NCBI GenBank assembly: GCA_031258035.1
Contig: JAIRNL010000120.1
Span: 1 to 8,664, forward strand
Length of the DNA: 8,664 bases
Origin: Azoarcus sp.
GTDB lineage: Bacteria > Pseudomonadota > Gammaproteobacteria > Burkholderiales > Rhodocyclaceae
Direction of reading: 5' to 3'
The notes under the pieces were generated by a model. It ran no database searches and was not told where the DNA came from. It saw only the letters and a list, made by a program, of their open reading frames with translations. This document shows positions 1-6,123 of the stretch, in pieces. Positions within the stretch are counted from its first letter, which is position 1, and each line of letters begins with the position of its first letter. Made by a program: the position numbers and the translations under genes.

Positions 1-29
1 ACTGTCACGACACCAACGGCAAACACTGA
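1..29 (+). CDS. Possible C-terminal end of an upstream sensor kinase gene (partial)
   Basis: The frame ending at the TGA at 27-29 reads CHDTNGKH-stop and has no earlier stop in the window. The next gene starts only two bases later (TGA-AG-ATG), which suits translational coupling within an operon. NtrX-type regulators are normally preceded by their membrane histidine kinase NtrY, so this could be its last residues. Eight residues cannot identify a family. The frame starting at base 1 is also open, to a TGA at 47-49, and could be the true end with a short overlap instead. The call rests on position and spacing only. Confidence 0.33.
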
Positions 30-31
30 AG

Positions 32-1273
32 ATGGCAAAACTACTCATTGTTGACGACGAAATCGGCATCCGCGAATTGCTCTCCGAAATCCTGCGCGAT
101 GAAGGTCACGACGTAATCCTGGCTGAAGACGCCGCCACCGCGCGCGCGGCGCGCAACACCTCCTGCCCCGACATGGTGTTGCTCGACATCTGGATGCCGG
201 ATACCGACGGCATAACCCTCCTCAAGGAATGGGCCGCCTCCGGACAACTCACCATGCCGGTCGTGATGATGTCCGGCCACGGCACTATCGACACCGCCGC
301 GGAAGCCACCCGCATCGGCGCCATCGACTACCTCGAAAAACCCATCGCGCTCCAGAAGCTTCTTTCCACGGTCAAGCGCGGCCTGCAACGCACGCCGCCC
401 GCGCTCGCCTCGGCGCCGCTCACCCTGGCGGCCTTTCCCGATTCGCTCCCGCTGCGCGACCTCTACCGTCGTTTGCGGCAAGCCGCCAGCCAGTCGCGCC
501 TGATCCTGCTCCGGGTCGGAAGGGATCACCTGGCCGAACTCGCCGCCCGCAGCCTGCAAACACCCGGCGCGCCCTGGCTCGACCTCGGCGCGTTCAACGG
601 CATGATCGACCCGGCGCGGCTGGCTTCCTACCAGGGCGGACAAATCTACCTCGCCGGGCTGGAACATCTGTCGTACCCGCAGCAAAAAAATCTCGCCTGC
701 GTCATCGAGCGGCTCGGCCGCCACAATCTCAGGCTGCTCGCAGCCAGCGGCGCCGGGCGCGAAGACCTGCTGGCTGCCGGCTGGGATGCCGCCCTCGTCG
801 AACATCTTTTCGCCCACATCCTGGTTTCGCCCGCGCTCTCCGAAGTTCGCGCCGACCTTCCCGAACTTGCCCGGCGCATCCTGCGCCACCTCGTCGAACA
901 CAACGAAGTCCCGCCGCACCGTTTTTCGGCCGCGGCGCTGGCTCAACTGCACCGGCGCGACTGGCACGGCGGATACGGCGAACTCCAGGCCATAATCCGC
1001 AACCTGGCGCTGGTTTCGACCGAAGAAGAAATCACCATCCCCGAAAACGGCCTGCCGGGAACCGCCGGCGAATCCTCGGGAACGGTCTCCTTCGAGCAAC
1101 CCCTGCGCGAAGCCCGCGAAGCGTTCGAGCGCATGTACTTCGAACACCACCTGCGCCTCGAAAAAGGCAACATGACCCGGCTGGCGCAGAAAACCGGCCT
1201 CGAACGCACCCACCTGTACCGCAAGCTCAGGCAACTCGGCCTGCACGGCGGACGGCGTCACGAAGAACGCTGA
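32..1273 (+). CDS. ntrX: NtrX-type response regulator with a degenerate AAA+ domain
   Basis: This is a 413-residue cytoplasmic two-component response regulator. Residues 1-120 form a complete receiver domain: acidic pocket D8/D9, phosphoacceptor D52 in LLDIWMPD, S81 in MMSGHG and K103 in LEKP. Residues 375-404 are a Fis-type helix-turn-helix (KGNMTRLAQKTGL, then HLYRKLRQLGL) that should bind DNA. The central part (about 135-340) still aligns with sigma-54 activator AAA+ domains but has lost the catalytic parts. The P-loop position reads LLRVGRDH, Walker B reads GGQIYLAGLEHL in place of GGTLFLDEIG, the arginine-finger segment is gone, and the sensor II arginine is missing (WHGGYGELQ). The domain is also about 20 residues short in the GAFTGA region. 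ATP-driven activation of sigma-54 polymerase is therefore unlikely; it probably acts as a phosphorylation-controlled DNA-binding protein. The following trkA matches the ntrYX-trkA order known in other Proteobacteria. The ATG at 32 places the receiver at the usual position. The ribosome-binding site is weak. Confidence 0.85.
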   Translation: MAKLLIVDDEIGIRELLSEILRDEGHDVILAEDAATARAARNTSCPDMVLLDIWMPDTDGITLLKEWAASGQLTMPVVMMSGHGTIDTAAEATRIGAIDYLEKPIALQKLLSTVKRGLQRTPPALASAPLTLAAFPDSLPLRDLYRRLRQAASQSRLILLRVGRDHLAELAARSLQTPGAPWLDLGAFNGMIDPARLASYQGGQIYLAGLEHLSYPQQKNLACVIERLGRHNLRLLAASGAGREDLLAAGWDAALVEHLFAHILVSPALSEVRADLPELARRILRHLVEHNEVPPHRFSAAALAQLHRRDWHGGYGELQAIIRNLALVSTEEEITIPENGLPGTAGESSGTVSFEQPLREAREAFERMYFEHHLRLEKGNMTRLAQKTGLERTHLYRKLRQLGLHGGRRHEER

Positions 1274-1324
1274 CAGCGCGCCGCCGCCCCGTTACACGAA
1301 ATTTATCGCACCGCAGCATTCCCG

Positions 1325-1353
1325 TTCCCCTTCACCGGGCAGGCGCGTAGAAT
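1325..1353 (+). promoter_or_regulatory. Candidate sigma-70 promoter for trkA-trkH
   Basis: TAGAAT at 1348-1353 matches five of six bases of the -10 consensus. A poor -35 (TTCCCC at 1325-1330, three of six) lies 17 nt upstream. Transcription would start near 1360, giving a leader of about 25 nt before the trkA ATG. The 111-nt gap after the regulator gene makes a separate trk promoter reasonable. Only the -10 is convincing. Confidence 0.38.
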
Positions 1354-1384
1354 TGCCGTCTTTCATTTTCACATGGGTGGCCCG

Positions 1385-2778
1385 ATGAAGGTCATCATCC
1401 TGGGTGCCGGCCAGGTGGGCGCATCCGTTGCGGAAAGTCTGGTCTCGGAAGCCAACGACATCACCCTCATCGACACCGACCCGGACAGCCTGGCCGAACT
1501 GCGCAACCGCTTCGAGGTGCGCACCGTTTGCGGCAATGCCGCATCGCCCTCGGTACTGCGAGAGGCCGGCGCCGACAACGCCGACCTGCTGATCGCCGTC
1601 ACCCAGTCCGACCAGACCAACCTCTGTGCCTGCAAGATCGCCAGAACGCTCTTCAACCTGCCCACCCGCATCGCCCGCCTGCGCTCGGCCGACTACGCCG
1701 ACCATCCCGAGCTGCTCGACAACAGCAATTTCGCGGTGGATTTTTCCATCTGCCCGGAGCAGATCGTCACCGACTACATCCGTCGGCTGATCGACTTCCC
1801 TGGCGCCCTCCAGGTACTCGATTTCGCCGACGGGCTGGTCAACCTCACCAGCGTCATCGCGCGCGAAGGCACTCCCCTCGTCGGACACCCGATCGCCGCC
1901 CTGCGCGAGCAATTACCGGACGTCGACGCGCACATCGCGGCGATCTACCGCAACGGCAATCCCATCCTCCCCACCGGCGACACCGTGATCGTGCCGGGCG
2001 ACGAAGTATTCTGCCTGGCCGCCACCCCCTACATCCGCGCGGCAATGGCCGGCCTGCACGGCGTCTCGCAGCCCATGCGGCGGATCATGATCGCCGGCGG
2101 CGGCAATATCGGCCTGCGCCTGGCTGCCTCGCTCGACGACAACTACAACGTCAAGATCCTCGAAGTCGACCCCCACCGCGCCGAAAAACTCGCCGTCAGC
2201 CTGCGCCACACCCTGGTGCTGCACGGCAACACCACCGACGAAAAACTGCTTGAAAACGAAGGCATCGACGAAACCGACCTCTTTGTCGCGCTCACCAACG
2301 ACGAAGAAGACAACATCATGTCGGCCTCCCTGGCCAAGCGCATGGGGGCCCATCACACCCTCGCGCTCGTCAACCGCAAAAGCTACGTCGGGCTGGTCGA
2401 AGGCGGCCCCATCGACGTCGTCATCTCGCCAGCGCAAGCCTCGATCGGCGTACTGCTCGCCCACGTGCGCCGGGGCGACGTCGTCGCCGTGCACAGCCTG
2501 CGGCGCGGCGCCGCCGAGGCGCTCGAAATCATCGCGCACGGCGGGCACGGCAATTCCAAAGTCGTCGGACGCGCCGTCGGCGAAATCGCTCTGCCCCATG
2601 GCGTCACGATCAACGCCATCGTGCGCAACGCCCCCGACCCGTCCGAAGACCCCAAAGTACTCATCCCGCACCGCGACACCGTCATCGAGAGCGAAGACCA
2701 CATCATCCTGTTCTGTCCGCACAAGAACATGGTGAAAAAAGTCGAAAAACTCTTCCAGGTCGGATTCACCTTCCTCTG

Positions 2779-2779
<1 letters not shown>
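1385..2779 (+). CDS. trkA: TrkA, NAD-binding peripheral subunit of the Trk potassium transporter
   Basis: TrkA is the cytoplasmic regulatory subunit that assembles on TrkH and gates potassium uptake by binding nucleotides. The 464-residue product is close to the E. coli protein (458). It has the expected tandem layout RCK_N, TrkA_C, RCK_N, TrkA_C. The first Rossmann motif is ILGAGQVG (GxGxxG at 7-12), with acidic D30 at the end of strand two. The second is IAGGGNIG (238-243), with E260. Both C-terminal lobes are present (about 140-225 and 365-450). The ATG at 1385 was chosen because MKVIILGAGQVG matches the family N-terminus and a GGGTGG ribosome-binding site lies four bases upstream. The in-frame ATG at 1373 would add only four residues. 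Its TGA overlaps the trkH ATG by one base (TGATG), implying coupled translation. Confidence 0.97.
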
Positions 2780-4240
<1,461 letters not shown>

Positions 4241-4248
<8 letters not shown>

Positions 4249-4260
4249 GAAAGCGTTTTC
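4241..4260 (+). terminator. Weak candidate intrinsic terminator at the trkH end
   Basis: ACGCT (4242-4246) and AGCGT (4252-4256) form a 5-bp stem with a GAGAA loop. A G-U pair can extend it to six, and TTTT ends at 4259. The stem includes the trkH stop codon. It is short for a rho-independent terminator, so read-through towards hemE is likely. Confidence 0.35.
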
Positions 4261-4333
4261 AACATATGCGGGTTTGCGTCCCGAAGAAACGGCATTGCAC
4301 TCCCGAAGCAGGAGACCGCACCTCCCCAAGGAC

Positions 4334-4360
4334 AATGTTCCGCTTCGGAAGCGGAATGTT
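4334..4360. repeat. Perfect 8-bp inverted repeat (extended 12-bp hairpin)
   Basis: TTCCGCTT (4338-4345) and AAGCGGAA (4349-4356) are exact reverse complements around CGG. The flanking AATG (4334-4337) and TGTT (4357-4360) can add two A-U and two G-U pairs in RNA, giving a 12-bp stem. There is no T run after it, so it does not look like an ordinary terminator. The right arm is part of a repeated 11-mer, GGAAGCGGAAT. Confidence 0.6.
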
Positions 4361-4368
4361 GCCCCGCC

Positions 4369-4390
4369 GGAAGCGGAATCTTCCGCCTCC
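4369..4390. repeat. Second hairpin built from the same repeat unit
   Basis: GGAAGCGGAA (4369-4378) faces TTCCGCCTCC (4381-4390). The stem is GCGGAA/TTCCGC plus three more pairs beyond one A-C mismatch, with a very tight 2-nt loop that would open in practice. The left arm is a direct repeat of 4347-4356, so this hairpin and the previous one share a unit and could pair in alternative ways. Confidence 0.45.
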
Positions 4391-4417
4391 CGGGCGCAAG
4401 ACGCAGCTTCCCGAAGC

Positions 4418-4502
4418 GGTTCCCTCTCTTCATCGAATGCCGGGCCGGGGAGATTGCCAGGGGAACCCTGATTTATGGATGCGCCGCACTTTGCGGCCCG
4501 CA
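4418..4502. repeat. Further inverted repeats upstream of hemE
   Basis: GGTTCCC (4418-4424) and GGGAACC (4461-4467) are a perfect 7-bp inverted repeat spaced by 36 nt. CAGGG-GAA-CCCTG (4458-4470) is an overlapping 5-bp hairpin that would exclude the first pairing. GCCGC-ACTTT-GCGGC (4483-4497) is a 5-bp hairpin that TGC/GCA can extend beyond a two-base bulge. In a sequence this GC-rich some such pairings arise by chance, so each alone is weak. Confidence 0.35.
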
Positions 4503-4622
4503 AACCCACACTCGGAATTGTTGCCCACGGACGAGAGCCGGTTCGGGCCTGAACTGCCCGCTCGCAGGCAAAACGAACGCCGCAAGCCCTTACCGTTTCA
4601 GGCCATGGCGAGTCCGGCGGGC

Positions 4623-4628
4623 GATAAT
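4623..4628 (+). promoter_or_regulatory. Candidate -10 element for hemE
   Basis: GATAAT matches five of six consensus bases and stands out in a GC-rich context. It lies 31 nt before the hemE GTG, which would give a short leader. No good -35 exists at 16-18 nt upstream (the 17-nt position reads AGGCCA), so the promoter would need an activator or an extended -10 contact. Confidence 0.32.
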
Positions 4629-4648
4629 ACCCACTTTGGCCGCCCCCC

Positions 4649-4654
4649 AAGGAA
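4649..4654 (+). promoter_or_regulatory. Shine-Dalgarno sequence that fixes the hemE GTG start
   Basis: AAGGAA ends five bases before GTG at 4660. The spacing is standard, which favours this GTG over the in-frame TTG at 4636, which lies before the ribosome-binding site. Confidence 0.75.
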
Positions 4655-4659
4655 CCGCC

Positions 4660-5715
4660 GTGAGCCATCTCGACAACGACTCTTTCCTGCGCGCGCTGCT
4701 GCGCGAACCGACGCCCCGCACCCCCATCTGGCTGATGCGCCAGGCGGGCCGCTACCTGCCCGAATACCGCGAAACCCGCAAACGCGCCGGCAGTTTCCTG
4801 GCGCTCTGCAAGACGCCGGCGCTCGCCTGCGAAGTCACGTTGCAACCGCTGGCCCGGTTCGATCTCGACGCCGCCATCCTTTTTTCCGACATCCTCACCG
4901 TGCCCGACGCCATGGGACTGGGCCTCTGTTTCGCCGAAGGCGAAGGCCCGAAGTTCGAGCGCCCACTCACCAGGGAGTGGGAAATACGCAATCTTGCCGC
5001 GCCCGACCCCTGCCTCGAACTGCGCTACGTCATGGACGCGGTGGCTGAAATCCGCCGCGCGCTCGGCGGCAGCGTGCCGCTGATCGGCTTCGCCGGCAGC
5101 CCGTGGACGCTCGCCTGCTACATGGTCGAAGGCGGCGCCAGCGCCGATTACCACAAGGTCAAAACGCTTGCCTACACCCGACCCGATCTCATGCACCACA
5201 TCCTCGCCGTCACGACGCAGGCGGTGACGGCCTACCTCAATGCCCAGATCGAATCCGGCGCCCAGGCGGTCATGGTGTTCGATTCCTGGGGCGGCGCGCT
5301 TTCCGAGGCGGGCTATCAGACGTTCTCGCTTGCCTATCTGCGGCAAATCGCCGCCGGTCTCACGCGCGAGCGGGAAGGGCGGCGCGTGCCCCGCATCGCC
5401 TTCGCCAAGGGCGGCGGCCTGTGGCTGGAAGCCCTGGCAACCAGCGGATTCGATGCGCTCGGCCTCGACTGGACGATGGATATCGGCCGCGCCCGCGCCC
5501 TCGTCGGCGACCGTGTCGCGCTCCAGGGCAATCTCGACCCCGCCGTGCTGTTCGCCCCCCCGGAAGTCGTCGCCGCCGAGGCGGGCCGCGTGCTCGACGC
5601 TTTCGGCCCCCATCCCGGCCATGTGTTCAACCTCGGGCACGGCATCTCCCAGCACACCCCGCCCGAGAGCGTCGCCGCCCTGGTCGAAGCCGTACACACG
5701 CATCGCCAGAAATAA
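4660..5715 (+). CDS. hemE: Uroporphyrinogen decarboxylase
   Basis: HemE removes the four acetate carboxyl groups of uroporphyrinogen III to give coproporphyrinogen III in cytoplasmic haem synthesis. From the GTG start the product has 351 residues (E. coli 354) and aligns with the family from its first residues (SHLDNDSFLRALLRE). All expected active-site residues are visible: R27 and R31 in MRQAGRYLPEY, D77 in FSDILTVPDAMG, Y154 in ACYMVEGG, S209 in FDSWGG and H327 in FNLGHGI. The start is fixed by an AAGGAA ribosome-binding site five bases upstream. The gene is isolated, with gaps of about 410 nt on both sides, and so is likely transcribed on its own. No damage is seen. Confidence 0.97.
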   Translation: MSHLDNDSFLRALLREPTPRTPIWLMRQAGRYLPEYRETRKRAGSFLALCKTPALACEVTLQPLARFDLDAAILFSDILTVPDAMGLGLCFAEGEGPKFERPLTREWEIRNLAAPDPCLELRYVMDAVAEIRRALGGSVPLIGFAGSPWTLACYMVEGGASADYHKVKTLAYTRPDLMHHILAVTTQAVTAYLNAQIESGAQAVMVFDSWGGALSEAGYQTFSLAYLRQIAAGLTREREGRRVPRIAFAKGGGLWLEALATSGFDALGLDWTMDIGRARALVGDRVALQGNLDPAVLFAPPEVVAAEAGRVLDAFGPHPGHVFNLGHGISQHTPPESVAALVEAVHTHRQK

Positions 5716-5720
5716 CGACA

Positions 5721-5746
5721 GCGCTGCTCCGTGGCGGAGCTTGCGC
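5721..5746 (+). terminator. Stem-loop after hemE, possible terminator without a U tract
   Basis: GCTCCG (5726-5731), loop TGG, CGGAGC (5735-5740) form a perfect 6-bp stem. GCGC at 5721-5724 and 5743-5746 adds four more pairs across a 1x2 internal loop. It starts five bases after the hemE stop. No T run follows (TTGCGCCC), so it may stabilise the 3' end or act with Rho rather than terminate on its own. Confidence 0.4.
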
Positions 5747-5764
5747 CCAGCCAGCGGTCAAGAC

Positions 5765-5773
5765 TTATTCACA
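5765..5773 (+). promoter_or_regulatory. DnaA box (TTATTCACA)
   Basis: The 9-mer is an exact match to the DnaA-box consensus TTATNCACA. It lies 50 bases after hemE and 167 bases before the second perfect box (end to start), with the AT-rich stretch between them. One exact 9-mer could occur by chance; two in the same gap are less easily dismissed. Confidence 0.5.
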
Positions 5774-5802
5774 TGGGCGCTTTCCATGGAACCCCGCGCC
5801 AC

Positions 5803-5818
5803 GGGATGAGGCCATCCC
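5803..5818. repeat. 6-bp hairpin GGGATG-AGGC-CATCCC
   Basis: GGGATG (5803-5808) and CATCCC (5813-5818) are exact reverse complements around a 4-nt loop. No T run follows. It could be a transcript hairpin or a dyad-symmetric protein site. Confidence 0.4.
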
Positions 5819-5842
5819 ACACGCATAGCTGTAACCTGCTGA

Positions 5843-5871
5843 TTAATATGGATTATTTTTTGCCGCATAAT
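5843..5871 (+). promoter_or_regulatory. Candidate promoter in the AT-rich stretch upstream of priA
   Basis: TTAATA (5843-5848, four of six) and CATAAT (5866-5871, five of six) are 17 nt apart. Transcription would start around 5878, directly at the CRP-like palindrome (5881-5896), with a leader of about 245 nt to priA. The stretch 5841-5871 is 23 A/T of 31 bases, in sharp contrast to the flanking genes. It includes GATTATTTTTT, which resembles the T-rich 13-mers of DNA-unwinding elements, so an unwinding role is an alternative reading. Confidence 0.42.
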
Positions 5872-5880
5872 CGGGCACTC

Positions 5881-5896
5881 TGTGACGATTGTCACA
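5881..5896. promoter_or_regulatory. CRP-type palindromic operator TGTGA-N6-TCACA
   Basis: The site is a perfect TGTGAC/GTCACA inverted repeat with a GATT centre, so it matches exactly the TGTGA-N6-TCACA half-site pattern of CRP/Vfr-type regulators. It lies just after the candidate promoter at the predicted transcription start, where binding would more likely repress than activate. Another dimeric regulator with a GTGAC-type half-site could bind instead. Confidence 0.5.
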
Positions 5897-5927
5897 ACGG
5901 CGCAGGCTGTGGGGCACTGTACCCGGA

Positions 5928-5962
5928 TTGCCCACAAAGTTATCCACAATATTTGTGGGCAA
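5928..5962. repeat. Perfect 11-bp inverted repeat framing a DnaA box
   Basis: TTGCCCACAAA (5928-5938) and TTTGTGGGCAA (5952-5962) are exact reverse complements separated by 13 nt. The spacer contains TTATCCACA (5940-5948), the strongest known DnaA box. The first nine bases of each arm (TTGCCCACA) differ from that box at only two positions, so the unit can be read as three DnaA-like sites: two outer ones in opposite orientation and one central consensus box. As RNA it could also form an 11-bp stem. Confidence 0.8.
5940..5948 (+). promoter_or_regulatory. High-affinity DnaA box (TTATCCACA)
   Basis: This is an exact match to the R1/R4-type DnaA box of E. coli oriC. It sits in the centre of the 11-bp inverted repeat and 176 nt before the priA ATG. 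DnaA binding here could autonomously control priA or hemE transcription, titrate DnaA, or be part of an origin. Confidence 0.65.
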
Positions 5963-6035
5963 CGGGAAGGCCGCTTTGCACAGCAGACGTTTACTTCGGT
6001 TTTCCGAGAATTCACCTTAACTTCCGCCGCTGACC

Positions 6036-6048
6036 GCCGGTGGCCGGC
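6036..6048. repeat. Short GC hairpin in the priA leader
   Basis: GCCGG-TGG-CCGGC is a perfect 5-bp stem with a 3-nt loop, about 75 nt before the priA ATG. It may be chance in GC-rich DNA. Confidence 0.25.
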
Positions 6049-6123
6049 ACGTCCGGAAAACGGTTTCACTGTTTCGCCCAAGCTCTTGAATTTCCATCAT
6101 TGCCCGTTTGCCACATCTTCCGC

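Larger units (their letters stand above)
4249..4659. other. trkH-hemE intergenic region with several hairpins and no convincing gene
   Basis: This 411-nt stretch contains no reading frame that resembles a known protein. The long frame that crosses it runs into hemE in the wrong register. It holds a weak terminator at its left edge, the octamer TCCCGAAG three times (4279-4286, 4301-4308, 4409-4416), the 11-mer GGAAGCGGAAT twice (4347-4357, 4369-4379), and several inverted repeats listed separately. A -10-like element and the hemE ribosome-binding site lie at its right end. The density of short inverted repeats suggests a structured transcript or a REP-like element. Neither can be proved from one copy. 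Confidence 0.6.
5716..6123. other. hemE-priA intergenic region with DnaA boxes and palindromes
   Basis: This 408-nt gap lacks a convincing gene. A 100-codon frame from GTG 5731 matches nothing recognisable and crosses all the palindromes. In order the gap holds a stem-loop after hemE, a perfect DnaA box, a 6-bp hairpin, an AT-rich stretch with a promoter-like pair, a CRP-consensus palindrome, an 11-bp inverted repeat framing a second perfect DnaA box, weaker DnaA-like 9-mers (CTTTGCACA near 5973, TTTGCCACA near 6107), and a GC-rich hairpin before priA. The combination suggests DnaA-linked control of priA or an origin-like element. See the separate entries. Confidence 0.6.

Noticed and set aside
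4636..4659. TTG start for HemE at 4636
   Set aside because: It lies upstream of the AAGGAA ribosome-binding site and adds eight residues absent from the family. GTG 4660 has correct spacing.
5731..6033. 100-codon plus-strand frame from GTG in the hemE-priA gap
   Set aside because: It has several cysteines but no recognisable family or ribosome-binding site, and it runs through the palindromes, DnaA boxes and promoter-like elements. A chance frame is more likely.
6040..6123. N-terminal extension of PriA from GTG 6040
   Set aside because: The 28 extra residues have no counterpart in the family. MPIIRVALPVPLPR at 6124 matches the normal PriA N-terminus.
4249..6123. CRISPR array or transposon in the gaps around hemE
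   Set aside because: The repeats are 8-11 nt and irregularly spaced, with no direct repeats of CRISPR length, no transposase, and no terminal inverted repeats with a target duplication.
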